Source: Tessaracoccus massiliensis (lineage in GTDB: Bacteria; Actinomycetota; Actinomycetes; Propionibacteriales; Propionibacteriaceae). From it: 64,000 bases of DNA. Positions within the stretch are counted from its first letter, which is position 1. Each line of letters opens with the position of its first letter. Both the position numbers and the translations under genes were made by a program. The stretch covers positions 62,001-126,000 of the forward strand of contig NZ_LN623539.1 in assembly GCF_000826065.2 (NCBI RefSeq), read 5' to 3'. Shown piece after piece: positions 9,401 through 16,836 of this stretch. Under the pieces are notes generated by a model. It was given only the letters and a program-made list of their open reading frames with translations, made no database searches and was not told the origin of the DNA.

Positions 9401-10118
9401 GCGAGGCGACCGGCAGGTCCGCGTACCAGTCGTAGAAGCTGGTCATGGCGCCACCGATGAGGTGGGTGAAGCGGGTGCCGATGGCGTGGCTGACCTGGCT
9501 CATCGCCGGGATGGGCGAGAACGACACACAGCGGTCCGGGCCGTAGTTCTTGATGGTGTTGACGTAGCTGGCCGCGGCGATCTCGAGCGCCTCGTCCCAG
9601 GTGATGCGCACCAGGCCGCCCTTGCCGCGGGCCTGCTGGTACTTGCGGCGCCGGACGGGGTCAGTGGAGATTTCGTGGAAGGCTTCGACGGGGTCACCCA
9701 GGCGCTTCTTGGCTTCGCGGTACATCTCGATGAGCACGCCGCGGGCGTACGGGTAGCGCACGCGGGTGGGCGAGTAGGTGTACCAGGAGAACGCCGCGCC
9801 TCGGGGGCAGCCGCGGGGCTCGTACTCGGGGCGGTCAGGGCCGGTGGACGGGTAGTCGGTCTGCTGCGCCTCCCAGGTGATGATCCCGTCCTTGACATAG
9901 ACCTTCCAGGAGCAGGAGCCGGTGCAGTTGACGCCGTGGGTCGAGCGCACCACCTTGTCGTGGCTCCACCTGTCTCGGTAGAACACGTCTCCGGCGCGTC
10001 CTCCCTGGCGGAACACCGCCCGGTCATCGTCGGTGGTTTCCCATTCGGTGAAGAACCGCCCCAGCTTCAGCAGGGCATCTGAGGCGGGACCGTCAAGGCG
10101 CGCGGAATCGGTGCTCAT
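6405..10118 (-). CDS. narG: Respiratory nitrate reductase alpha subunit NarG (Mo-bisMGD)
   Basis: A 1237-aa catalytic subunit that reduces nitrate to nitrite at a molybdenum bis-MGD centre on the cytoplasmic face. The start region shows RDRWSHDKVVRSTHGVNCTG with the NarG-type His/Cys FS0 ligands, then CPRGAAFSWY. A central segment (GGAMTSFYDWYADLP) is also recognisable. I chose ATG 10118 (MSTDSARL) because conserved sequence begins soon after it. A TTG 93 bases upstream is in frame but lacks family similarity and abuts mobA. No good Shine-Dalgarno precedes ATG 10118, so a leaderless or weakly initiated mRNA is possible. It heads narGHJI. Confidence 0.95.
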   Translation of the reverse strand: MSTDSARLDGPASDALLKLGRFFTEWETTDDDRAVFRQGGRAGDVFYRDRWSHDKVVRSTHGVNCTGSCSWKVYVKDGIITWEAQQTDYPSTGPDRPEYEPRGCPRGAAFSWYTYSPTRVRYPYARGVLIEMYREAKKRLGDPVEAFHEISTDPVRRRKYQQARGKGGLVRITWDEALEIAAASYVNTIKNYGPDRCVSFSPIPAMSQVSHAIGTRFTHLIGGAMTSFYDWYADLPVASPQVFGDQTDVPESGDWWDATYLMMWGSNVPVTRTPDAHWMAEVRYRGTKVITVAPDYADNVKFADEWLPAQAGTDAALAMAMGHVILKENFVDKQVPYFQDYVKQYTDLGMLITLVDHPNGQGLTAGKFLTAADLPEHASKPDAAFKTVMWDKATSAPAVPNGSMGFRYNDEGAGLWNLELGDIDPAMTLLDETGADGVEVALPVFEDPKGVGSVIKRGVPARKVGDHLVTTVFDLMLAQYGVGRDGLPGVWANGYDDVNSPYTPAWQAEITSVPAEACIRTAREFAQNSEESMGRTMIIIGAGICHWFHADTTYRSIMALLMLTGCIGKNGGGWAHYVGQEKCRPMTGWFNMANATDWSRPPRTMIGTAYWYMHTDQWRTDGFSADRIKSPLSTGALDGMHTADSVALSHRLGWMPFYPQFDQNPLDLADEAQAAVDAGEYASPQEYVAAKLKSGELKSSVEDIDAPQNWPRTMILWRSNLFGSSAKGNEYFLKHLLGTHNNVMENQHGADLKPEVVTWHDEAPEGKLDLLITADFRMTSSTLLSDIVFPAATWYEKYDLSSTDMHPYVHAFTPAIDPPWETRSDFDVFADLAAKFSELAKGRLDTRKDIVAVPMQHDTPGQIAQPGGTVPDWRDTDVPGVPGHNMPVLQVVERDYTAIADKLLTVGPLAEELGFTVKNINYDVKHQVEQLGKLHGVYPSGPAAGRPAINTDQRLAEAILIFSGTTNGELATQGFRTLEKKTGRELADLSEGLEHRRITFVETQQAPQPVITSPEWSGSETGGRRYAAFTINVERLKPWHTLSGRMHFFLDHDWMTDAGEQLPTFRPPLDMSTAYGEPEIGPTGEKAITVRYLTVHNKWSIHSEYQDNLFMLSLGRGGPQAWLSVNDAASIGVKDNDWIELTNANGVFVARAVVTPKLPDGIAYVQHAQERTIDVPKSEATGRRGGIHNSVTRILLKATHLIGGYAHQAYAFNYIGPTGVQRDIVSTVRRRSQEVQY

Positions 10119-10207
10119 GCCCGATAGTGTGCACCATCGCGACGCTGTTTCGCTGACTAACTTGAAAAAAAGTCCTACGTGACGTCGTAATAAATCTGAA
10201 TTAGGCG
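10119..10207 (-). promoter_or_regulatory. mobA-narG intergenic region, probable nar promoter
   Basis: This 89-base gap is the only sizeable break in the moaA-to-moeB series. Read on the minus strand it contains a T-run (GACTTTTTTTCAAG) and an imperfect palindrome around GACGTC (TACG-6 bases-CGTA, near 10175-10188). The element CACTAT lies close to the narG ATG and could be a -10 hexamer of a near-leaderless transcript. The AT-rich content contrasts with the flanking genes. A separate, regulated narG promoter is inferred; no clear FNR/CRP box is seen. Confidence 0.4.
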
Positions 10208-10903
10208 TCAAAAGCCCCAGATTCGGGCCTGCTCCGGCGTGTCGACATCAGCGGTGACCGACGCCGGGGCGGGCACCTGGGCCACCTCGAGGCACCGGAG
10301 GAACCGGCGGACCGAGAGGTTGCGAAGCTCCCCGGCAGCTTCGACGGCGTGGCGCAGCGCCTCGCTGCGGTAGCGGCCCGCCAGGTATTGGGGCCACCCC
10401 TCGTCGTCAACCAGGACCACGCCGTCAGGGCCCGTGGCGGCGGCGCTGAGGATGTCGACGACCGCCTCGGGGTTGGCCAGGTCACCCGCCAGGATGAACA
10501 CCTCACGCTGGTTGAGCCGATCGCCTGCGAGGGACGAGCGGCGCGATCGTGTCGAAACCCCCTCAGCCGCCACGCGAGCTGCGTTATCACCTTCGGTGGT
10601 TTCGACACTGCTCGCAGAGCTCGCAGGCTCAACCAGCGCCGGTGGTTCGACAGTGCCCGCAGGCTCAACCAGCGCCAGTGCGGCGGCGATCCCTGCGACG
10701 GGCCCCCCGAAAGGCGGATCCTCCAGCACGAATTCGGCGTCCAGCTCAGGCTGCTCGCGGCCCGAGACGATCACCCGGTCGACGTGGCGTGCGGCGGCCC
10801 GGCAGGTGCGGGCCAGCAACGAGAGGCCGTCGCGTTCCAGGGCCAGCTTGTCGCGGCCCATCCGTGACGAGCGACCTCCGCCCAGCACGATGGCCAGCCG
10901 CAC
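10208..10903 (-). CDS. mobA: Molybdenum cofactor guanylyltransferase MobA with an inserted repeat
   Basis: MobA transfers GMP to molybdopterin to form the MGD needed by NarG. The N-terminal nucleotide-binding motif LGGGRSSRMGRDK is intact, as are EDPPFGGPVAGI and FILAGDLANP. Between those last two motifs the protein has an extra stretch of about 54 residues (about 79-132; LVEPA occurs twice) that MobA proteins normally lack. At the DNA level this stretch is a palindromic repeat that happens to remain open in frame. The usual length is about 190-200 aa, against 231 here. The insertion may lie in a surface loop and be tolerated, or it may impair activity. The gene starts 3 bases after the moaD stop. 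Confidence 0.88.
   Translation of the reverse strand: MRLAIVLGGGRSSRMGRDKLALERDGLSLLARTCRAAARHVDRVIVSGREQPELDAEFVLEDPPFGGPVAGIAAALALVEPAGTVEPPALVEPASSASSVETTEGDNAARVAAEGVSTRSRRSSLAGDRLNQREVFILAGDLANPEAVVDILSAAATGPDGVVLVDDEGWPQYLAGRYRSEALRHAVEAAGELRNLSVRRFLRCLEVAQVPAPASVTADVDTPEQARIWGF
10509..10676. repeat. Palindromic repeat element inside mobA
   Basis: The segment holds inverted arms: GGTTGAGCC (10510-10518) against GGCTCAACC (10626-10634), and GTGTCGAAACC (10549-10559) against GGTTTCGACAC (10598-10608). An 18-base direct repeat (GCAGGCTCAACCAGCGCC) occurs at 10623-10640 and 10659-10676. The motif pair TTCGACA...GGCTCAACC resembles the interspersed palindromic repeats common in actinobacterial intergenic DNA. 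Its position inside an essential reading frame is unusual. Confidence 0.75.
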
Positions 10904-10906
10904 GGC

Positions 10907-11146
10907 TCAACCGCCGGCGAAGGGCGGCAACACGTCGAGGCTCTGCACCTCGGACAGGTCGGTGGTCCGGTCCCCCACCCTGGCTCCGTCAGCCAGCAGG
11001 GCGCTGACCTCCAACACCTTGGCGAGCCGCTCGTTGCCGTCGGCCAGGCGTGCCACCACCTCGTCTGCGGTGAGCCCGGTGGCGTCCACCTCCACCGCAT
11101 CGGTGCCGGCTGCCTCTGCTGCGCCGGCGAAGAACCGTACCTCCAT
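10907..11146 (-). CDS. moaD: Molybdopterin synthase sulfur carrier subunit MoaD
   Basis: A 79-aa ubiquitin-fold carrier ending in the required Gly-Gly (LPPFAGG), whose C-terminal thiocarboxylate donates sulfur to cPMP with MoaE. The start is well marked by GGAGGAG upstream of the ATG. It sits between moaA (13 bases upstream) and mobA (3 bases downstream). MoaE is at the far end of the locus, so the two synthase subunits are separated by narGHJI and narK; both are on the minus strand. Confidence 0.92.
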   Translation of the reverse strand: MEVRFFAGAAEAAGTDAVEVDATGLTADEVVARLADGNERLAKVLEVSALLADGARVGDRTTDLSEVQSLDVLPPFAGG

Positions 11147-11159
11147 GGGTGCTCCTCCC

Positions 11160-12167
11160 CTATCCGCCGATGGCGCTCATGGTGCGCTCCGGCTGGACAA
11201 AATCGTCGTCATCGATGCCGTGGGCCCTCGGTTTGGCACGGTGTGCCCCGGTCCAGGCCGCCACCACGTCGTCATCGGTGCCGCCGCCGCGCAGGATGGC
11301 ACGCAGATCCGTTTCCGTGCGGGAGAACAGGCAGGTACGGACCTGGCCGTCAGACGTGATGCGGGTCCGGTCGCAGTCACCGCAGAACGGGTGCGTGACC
11401 GAGGCGATGACCCCGATCCGCCCGCCGGGCTGGCTGTCATCGGCGGCCACCTGCCACAACTGGGCGGGGGCGGCGCCGCGAGGCTCTTCGGCGGCGCTCA
11501 GGCCGTAGCGCTCCTGCAGCGGCGCGAGGATCTCCTCTGCGGTGACCATTGCCTCACGGTCCCATTCGCCCCGGGGCCCGAGCGGCATCTGCTCGATGAA
11601 GCGCAACTCGTAACCGCGTTCGAGGCAGAACTGGGACAGCGGCACGATGTCCGGCTCGTTGATGCCGCGCATGATGACCGAGTTGACCTTGACCGGCCGC
11701 AGCCCGGCACGGTCCGCGGCCTCGATGCCCTTGAGCACATCGTCCAGCCGGTCCCGGCGGGCGAGTTGAGCGTAACGCTGCGGATCCAGCGAGTCGAGTG
11801 AGATGTTGACCCGGTCCAGGCCCGCGGCCGCCAACGCCGCCACGCGCTTGTCCAGCCCCAGGCCGTTGGTGGTGAGCGCCAGTTCTGGCCGTGGATCGAG
11901 GCGTGCGGCGCCGGCGACGATATCCTCGAGCCCGCCGCGTAGCAACGGCTCGCCGCCGGTGAAGCGGATTTTGGTGACCCCGAGGCGCTCGACGGCGATG
12001 CGGATCACGCGCAGCATCTCGTCGTCGGTGAGCGTCTCCTCCACCGGCTGCCACTCCAGGCCCTCGGCGGGCATGCAGTAGGTGCAGCGCAGGTTGCAGC
12101 GGTCGGTCAACGACACGCGCAGATCGCGCGCCGTGCGTCCATAACCGTCAAGCAGCATGTCAGGCAT
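11160..12167 (-). CDS. moaA: GTP 3',8-cyclase MoaA (radical SAM)
   Basis: A 335-aa radical S-adenosylmethionine enzyme starting molybdopterin synthesis from GTP. The N-terminal cluster motif is C24-x3-C28-x2-C31 (CNLRCTYC). The C-terminal cluster cysteines are in HPFCGDCDRTR and VRTCLF, and the protein ends in GG, as needed for activity in this family. FTGGEPLLR is the SAM-binding GGE motif. It is the first gene of the minus-strand Moco/nar series, divergent from an ArsR-like regulator. A second ATG three codons in is an alternative start. Confidence 0.96.
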   Translation of the reverse strand: MPDMLLDGYGRTARDLRVSLTDRCNLRCTYCMPAEGLEWQPVEETLTDDEMLRVIRIAVERLGVTKIRFTGGEPLLRGGLEDIVAGAARLDPRPELALTTNGLGLDKRVAALAAAGLDRVNISLDSLDPQRYAQLARRDRLDDVLKGIEAADRAGLRPVKVNSVIMRGINEPDIVPLSQFCLERGYELRFIEQMPLGPRGEWDREAMVTAEEILAPLQERYGLSAAEEPRGAAPAQLWQVAADDSQPGGRIGVIASVTHPFCGDCDRTRITSDGQVRTCLFSRTETDLRAILRGGGTDDDVVAAWTGAHRAKPRAHGIDDDDFVQPERTMSAIGG

Positions 12168-12229
12168 CGTACCCGTGATTACACCAACCCCCTGTTCGAA
12201 CTCTGGGAGGGCTGTGTTTAAATGGACAA
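12168..12229. promoter_or_regulatory. Divergent control region between moaA and the ArsR-like regulator
   Basis: This 62-base gap serves both the minus-strand moaA series and the plus-strand regulator. It contains TTTAAATGGACAAATG, with a TTTAAA box right before the regulator's ATG and the near-direct repeat AAATGGACAAATGCA. No ribosome-binding site stands before the regulator ATG. A binding site for the neighbouring regulator here is inferred from position only. Confidence 0.4.
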
Positions 12230-12835
12230 ATGCATGGACTAGGACCGACCCGCACCCGCGTGCTGTCGCTCCTGCAGTCGACCTCCAAGCCCCTCACCGT
12301 GGAAGCAGTCGCCGACGAGCTGGAGCTGCACAAGAACTCGGCGCGGTTCCACCTCGACGCGCTCGTCGAGGCCGGCTACGCGGAGCGCTCCACGGAGCCC
12401 AGCGGCCGCACCGGCCGCCCGCCGCTGCTGTACACCGCCACCGACGAGTCCCCCACCATCGGCAACGCCCACCTGCTGGAGTTGACCAACGTGTTGCTCG
12501 GCGAGTTCGTCGCGCCCAGCGACGACGCCACGCAGCGGGCGCGGGTCGCGGGCTTCAACTGGGGCAGCGCCACGCGCGAGGCGGACGCCGAGCCCACCGT
12601 CGATCTGGTGCTGGAGCGCCTCGGACGGCGCGGGTTCGGCGTGATGGAGAACGACGGGGACCTCACGTTCACGCGTTGCCCGTTCCGCGAGGTGATCTCC
12701 GAGGAGCAACTGCCGCTGGTGTGCGCCATGCACCAGGGCCTCCTGGAGGGCTTCGTGACGGGCTCCACCATCGAGGTGGGGCCCATCGACGTCGGCCCGC
12801 GCGTGTGCCACGCCACGCTCACCGTGACCAGCTGA
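12230..12835 (+). CDS. ArsR-like winged-helix regulator with C-terminal Cys/His cluster
   Basis: A 201-aa protein with an N-terminal winged helix-turn-helix (residues about 8-70; TVEAVADELELHKNSARFHL). The C-terminal half carries Cys150 (RCPF), Cys165 with His168 (VCAMH), and Cys193 with His194 (VCH). This spacing resembles SufR-type regulators, in which such cysteines bind an iron-sulfur cluster sensing redox state or NO. It is divergent from moaA and therefore a good candidate controller of the nitrate locus. Cluster binding and the targets are inference. A perfect hairpin terminator follows. Confidence 0.75.
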   Translation: MHGLGPTRTRVLSLLQSTSKPLTVEAVADELELHKNSARFHLDALVEAGYAERSTEPSGRTGRPPLLYTATDESPTIGNAHLLELTNVLLGEFVAPSDDATQRARVAGFNWGSATREADAEPTVDLVLERLGRRGFGVMENDGDLTFTRCPFREVISEEQLPLVCAMHQGLLEGFVTGSTIEVGPIDVGPRVCHATLTVTS

Positions 12836-12851
12836 CCCCCGGACAGCAACA

Positions 12852-12883
12852 AAGCGGCGGCTCCCCTTGGGGAGCCGCCGCTT
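12852..12883. terminator. Bidirectional hairpin terminator
   Basis: A perfect 15-base inverted repeat (AAGCGGCGGCTCCCC and its complement) separated by two bases lies between two convergent genes, the regulator ending at 12835 and the permease ending at 12900. The A-run before and T-rich edges after the stem suit termination in both directions. Confidence 0.85.
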
Positions 12884-12899
12884 CGCGATCTGGTGTCGA

Positions 12900-13787
12900 T
12901 CAGCCCTTGACGCCGCCGGCGGTGAGGCCGGAGACGATGTACTTCTGCAGGTACATGAACAGCAGCACGATCGGGATGGCCGCCACCACCGCGCCGGCGG
13001 CGAACAGGCCCCACGGGGCGTTGCGCTCGTCGGAGCCCCACACGTACAGGCCGACGGCCAGCGTGTAGTCCTCCGTCCGCGGCAGGATGATGCGGGCCAG
13101 GATGAAGTCGCCGTACGAGCTGACGAAGCTCAGCAGGCCCACCACCGCGAGGATGGGGGTGACCAGCCGCATGATGATGCCCCAGAAGATCTGGGCGTGC
13201 GAGGCGCCGTCGATCTTGGCGGCCTCATCGATATCCATCGGGATGGTGTTGAAGAAGCCGTACATCAGGAACGTATTGGCGCCCAGCGCCCCGCCCAGGT
13301 AGATGGCGATCAGTTGCAGGTGCGAACCGATGCCGAGCCCGGGGAAGATCTCACCGAGGGCCAGGGCCAGCAGGAAGATGGCGATGAACGCCAGCATCTG
13401 CGGGAACATCTGCACGATCAGCAGGGCCGTCAGGCCGCCGCGGCGCCCCTTGAACCGGAACCGGCTGAACGCGTAGGCCGCAGCAGCGGCCATCAGCACG
13501 GTGCCGACGGCGGTCACGCCGCTGACATAGAAGGAGTTCAGCAGCCAGCGCGGAAACTGGCTGGCGAACAGGTCGGCGTAGTGCTGGCCGGTGAAAGCCT
13601 GGAACAGGCGGTTCGAGCCGGTCAGCGTGCCGCCCGGGTTCACCGAGGCGGAGATCACGTACAGGATCGGGAAGAGGCAGTAGACGATCATCAGGAGGGC
13701 GAAGATGTGCTTCCAGCCCACCTGGGCCCACCAGCGCTTACCGCGGAGGCGGGTGTCGTTGTCACCGTTGGCAAGTTTCCTGGCCAT
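12900..13787 (-). CDS. Sugar ABC transporter permease, MalG type
   Basis: A 295-aa inner-membrane permease with six predicted helices. The EAA loop that contacts the ATPase is DEAAKIDGASHAQIFWGI. MalG-like features include the start of the first helix (FALLMIVYCLFPILYVISASVNP) and the C-terminal LQKYIVSGLTAGGVKG. The ATG at 13787 shares one base with the stop of the MalF-type gene; a GTG one codon earlier is possible. It works with the MalF-type subunit and the lipoprotein encoded next to it. No ATPase gene is present, so a shared MsiK-like ATPase elsewhere is expected. Confidence 0.9.
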   Translation of the reverse strand: MARKLANGDNDTRLRGKRWWAQVGWKHIFALLMIVYCLFPILYVISASVNPGGTLTGSNRLFQAFTGQHYADLFASQFPRWLLNSFYVSGVTAVGTVLMAAAAAYAFSRFRFKGRRGGLTALLIVQMFPQMLAFIAIFLLALALGEIFPGLGIGSHLQLIAIYLGGALGANTFLMYGFFNTIPMDIDEAAKIDGASHAQIFWGIIMRLVTPILAVVGLLSFVSSYGDFILARIILPRTEDYTLAVGLYVWGSDERNAPWGLFAAGAVVAAIPIVLLFMYLQKYIVSGLTAGGVKG

Positions 13788-15355
13788 CACACGATCTCCT
13801 CAAGCTTGCGGGTCTGGCGGAAGCCGAGCCAGGAGATGAAGCCCACCACCACGAAGATGAGGATCGACATCGCGCTGGCCAGGCCGAACTGCCTGGTGCC
13901 ACCCTCGAACGCGATGGCGTAGACCATCGAGATGAGGATGTCGGTCTCACCGATCGGCCACGGTGCGCCCGCATAGTTGGGACCACCGCCTGTCAGCATG
14001 AAGATCAGGGAGAAGTTGTTGAAGTTGAACGCGAAGCTCGCGATCAGCAGGGGCGCCACCGAGACGAGCAGCAGCGGCAGCGTGATGGACCAGAAGCGAC
14101 GCAGGGGCCCAGCGCCGTCCATGACGCCAGCCTCCGTGAGCTCGCCCGGGATGGACTGGAGCGCGCCGGTGGCGACCAGGAACATGTACGGGAAGCCCAG
14201 CCACAAGTTCACCCCCAGAATGGCCAGCTTCGCCATGGTCCCGTCCGTCAGCCACGGGATCTGTGCGCCTGCCAGCAACACCTGGTTGATGAAGCCGAAG
14301 TCCCGGTTCAGCAAGCCTCGCCACACCAGCGCCGCCAGGAAGGCGGGGAACGCGTACGGGAGGATGAACATCGCCCGGTAGAACGTGCGGCCCTTGACCC
14401 GCGGGTCATTGAACACCACGGCGAGCACGAGGCCCAGCGCGAACGTTGTCAGCACCGAGAGGATCGCGAACGCGAAGGTCCACACCAGCGCCTTGAAGAA
14501 GGGGCCGGCCAGCCTCGAATCGGTGAACATGGTAGAGAAGTTGTCGGCCCCCACCCCCACGCGCCAGCCGGGGCTGAGCGTCTGGCCGTCCTCGGCCACG
14601 AACAGGCCGCGGCTCTCGTCGGCCGTGTACACCTTGCCTTCCGGGTCGGTGAAGGTGTCGGCACCCTCGTCGTAGCTGAGCAGCGACTTCGCGACGTAGG
14701 CCATGGTGCCGTTGTCGGTGCGCAGCCAACCGTCGTCGGGGTTGTCCGTCATCGACACGCGCAGGTCGAGGACCTCGCTCTGGCGCTGCTGGATCTGGGC
14801 GATCGGCAACACCTCGGCGCCGTCGACGGCGGTGACGCGGCCGTCGGCGACCTCGCCGCCCGCGGGCTCGAGGGGTGTCTCCGCATCGCCCACCATGAGC
14901 TCGTCGTCGTGTACGACGGCGAACGCGACCTCGCCCCCGCGGTCGAGCACGGTGACCGGATAGGTCTGCGTGCCCTCGACGCGGCGGTCCGATGTCTTCA
15001 TGATCTGGGTGATCGCGGGTTCCTTGCCGTCGTTGTGGCCGTCACCGTAGTTGGTGAAGGCCACGAAGGCGGTGTTAGCCATGACGTACAACTGGAACAC
15101 GATCAGGAACAAGAGGCCTGGCACCAGGTACTTCGCGGGCACCGCCCGCTTGGAGAAGTACACGTAGTCGGCGACGAGGAGCGCCAAGACGAGGAAGAAG
15201 AGGATTCCCCACTCCTGCTGGCCGTAGCTGGCCATGATGCCGTAGACGCCCAGGGCGTTGACCAGCATCATCAGGAGGAGCTTCACGTAGAAGCCCGGGC
15301 GCGAGAGGTCCCGCGCATGGGAAAGCCGCGGCGACGGGTCTGTCGAGCTGCTCAC
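13787..15355 (-). CDS. Sugar ABC transporter permease, MalF type with large periplasmic-side insert
   Basis: A 522-aa permease. The C-terminal half has the binding-protein-dependent permease helices and an EAA loop (PGELTEAGVMDGAGPLRRFW). The N-terminal third has helices near residues 25-45, 48-68 and 75-100, followed by a hydrophilic segment of about 165 residues. This matches the position of the P2 domain of Escherichia coli MalF, which contacts the binding protein. That supports maltose or maltodextrin as substrate more than other sugars. The gene follows the lipoprotein gene after a hairpin. Confidence 0.9.
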   Translation of the reverse strand: MSSSTDPSPRLSHARDLSRPGFYVKLLLMMLVNALGVYGIMASYGQQEWGILFFLVLALLVADYVYFSKRAVPAKYLVPGLLFLIVFQLYVMANTAFVAFTNYGDGHNDGKEPAITQIMKTSDRRVEGTQTYPVTVLDRGGEVAFAVVHDDELMVGDAETPLEPAGGEVADGRVTAVDGAEVLPIAQIQQRQSEVLDLRVSMTDNPDDGWLRTDNGTMAYVAKSLLSYDEGADTFTDPEGKVYTADESRGLFVAEDGQTLSPGWRVGVGADNFSTMFTDSRLAGPFFKALVWTFAFAILSVLTTFALGLVLAVVFNDPRVKGRTFYRAMFILPYAFPAFLAALVWRGLLNRDFGFINQVLLAGAQIPWLTDGTMAKLAILGVNLWLGFPYMFLVATGALQSIPGELTEAGVMDGAGPLRRFWSITLPLLLVSVAPLLIASFAFNFNNFSLIFMLTGGGPNYAGAPWPIGETDILISMVYAIAFEGGTRQFGLASAMSILIFVVVGFISWLGFRQTRKLEEIV

Positions 15356-15424
15356 AATGGATGTACCTCGCTTCGTTGCGGTGATGGAACCTGACTCTAG
15401 GCGATCTTTGAGCCGGGCGTGTGA

Positions 15425-15459
15425 ACGGGGGTCGCACGGTCGAACCGTGCGACCCCCGT
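15425..15459. terminator. Strong hairpin between binding-protein and permease genes
   Basis: A perfect 16-base inverted repeat with a 3-base loop lies between the lipoprotein gene (ending 15478) and the MalF-type permease gene (starting 15355). Both genes are on the minus strand. Such stems commonly lower read-through, so that the binding protein is made in excess over the membrane subunits; that role is inferred. Confidence 0.8.
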
Positions 15460-15477
15460 CTGGTGTAGCGGAGTGGA

Positions 15478-16785
15478 TCAGCCCTCGGTGGAACCGAACG
15501 CTTCCTTGATGTTGGCATTCATGGCCGTCCAGGCCTCGGCAGGGGCAGCGTCACCGTTGATGATGCTGACCTGGGCGCCGCCCCAGAAGCTCCACACGGC
15601 ACCCATCTCGGGGATGGCGGGCATGGGCTGGCCTTCCGCGCCGGCCTCGGCGAAGCCAGCGAGGATCTCGTCGTCGACGGCGTCAGCGGACTCGGTGAGG
15701 GCGGGCATGCGGCCGGCGAGCTCGTAGAGCTTGTCCTGGGCTTCCTTGCTGGCCATGTAGTCGATGAACTGGCCGGCGAGGAGGGTGTTCTCCGACTGCG
15801 AGGAGAGGAAGACGCCCTGCGCACCGACGAACGGGGCGGACGGCTGGCCACCGGCCGAGGGGACGGGGACGACGGAGACGTCGATGCCCGCGGCCTGGAA
15901 GTCAGCGATGTTCCACACACCGGTGATCATGTAGGGGGTCTTCTGGTCGAGGAACGCCTGCTTGGCCTGGTCGCCGCCCATGGAGACCGAGACGATGCCC
16001 TCGTCGGCCATCTTCTTCAGGTACTCGGCGAACGCGGTGCCCTCAGGGCCTTCCATGCCGAGCTCGGCGGTGTAGTCGCCGTTCTCGTCGGTCTTGAAGA
16101 CGGGAGCGCCGAAGGAGGTCTGGATCGGGTACAGGTGGTACGCGTCGCCGTCGGGGCCCTGCTGGATGACGATCGGGAACTCGGCGCCCTCGGCGGCCTT
16201 GCCCTGCTCGATCAGTTCGTCGAACGTGGCGGGGGTGTCCTGCACCATGCCGTTATTGCGCACGAGGCCGATGTTCTCTGTGGCGTAGGGCACGCCGTAG
16301 AGCTGGCCCCCCTGCGTGAAGCCGCGCATCGCAACCTCGTTGAAGCCGGAGACCCTGTCCCCGAGCTCGATGGGCTGGATGACGCCGTTGGTGATGAGGT
16401 CGCCGGTCCAGTCGTGGGCGCCCACCACCAGATCGGGGCCCTGGCCGGTGGGAGCCTGCGCGATGAAGTCGGTCTTGATGTCCTGCGTGGGCTTCTGGAC
16501 GACGTCCAGGGCGACGCCGGTGGCGGCCTGGAAATCGGCGCCGAGCTCCTTGAAGGCGTCGATGCGGGTCTCGTCGACCCAGACGGTCAGGGTGCCGGCC
16601 GCCTCGGCCGGCGGGTTGGCCATCGTGGTCTCACCCGCGGCAGTGGTTTCGGTGCCGGCGGCCGTGGTCTCGGCGCCCGCGGGGGTGGTCTCAGGATCAG
16701 TGGTGGTACCGCCGTTGCTGCCGCCACAGGCGACCAGCGTCAGCGAAAGCCCGGCCGCGGCAACGGCGAGGAGGCTCTTACGCAT
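15478..16785 (-). CDS. Sugar ABC transporter substrate-binding lipoprotein, MalE type
   Basis: A 435-aa extracytoplasmic binding protein of the family-1 type. It has a lipoprotein signal, MRKSLLAVAAAGLSLTLVAC, with lipidated Cys20. A Thr/Glu/Ala-rich linker follows, with repeated ETTAAG-like units, before the domain starting TLTVWVDETRIDAFKELG. MalE-like segments include LIEQGKAA and GVWNIADFQAAGI. The start is fixed by AAGGAGA upstream of ATG 16785; longer in-frame extension runs through the promoter. The gene is divergent from a LacI-type regulator and is the first gene of the transporter operon. Confidence 0.92.
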   Translation of the reverse strand: MRKSLLAVAAAGLSLTLVACGGSNGGTTTDPETTPAGAETTAAGTETTAAGETTMANPPAEAAGTLTVWVDETRIDAFKELGADFQAATGVALDVVQKPTQDIKTDFIAQAPTGQGPDLVVGAHDWTGDLITNGVIQPIELGDRVSGFNEVAMRGFTQGGQLYGVPYATENIGLVRNNGMVQDTPATFDELIEQGKAAEGAEFPIVIQQGPDGDAYHLYPIQTSFGAPVFKTDENGDYTAELGMEGPEGTAFAEYLKKMADEGIVSVSMGGDQAKQAFLDQKTPYMITGVWNIADFQAAGIDVSVVPVPSAGGQPSAPFVGAQGVFLSSQSENTLLAGQFIDYMASKEAQDKLYELAGRMPALTESADAVDDEILAGFAEAGAEGQPMPAIPEMGAVWSFWGGAQVSIINGDAAPAEAWTAMNANIKEAFGSTEG

Positions 16786-16836
16786 GGGGTTCTCCTTGGG
16801 TTCTTCGGGCCGCATCGGTGCCAACCCGTTGAGAAG

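Noticed and set aside
7689-10082. A 797-codon plus-strand frame opposite narG
   Set aside because: Antisense shadow of a conserved gene; no ribosome-binding site and no domain.
10119-10211. A longer NarG start at a TTG
   Set aside because: The added 31 residues resemble no NarG start, and the segment looks like the promoter region between mobA and narG.
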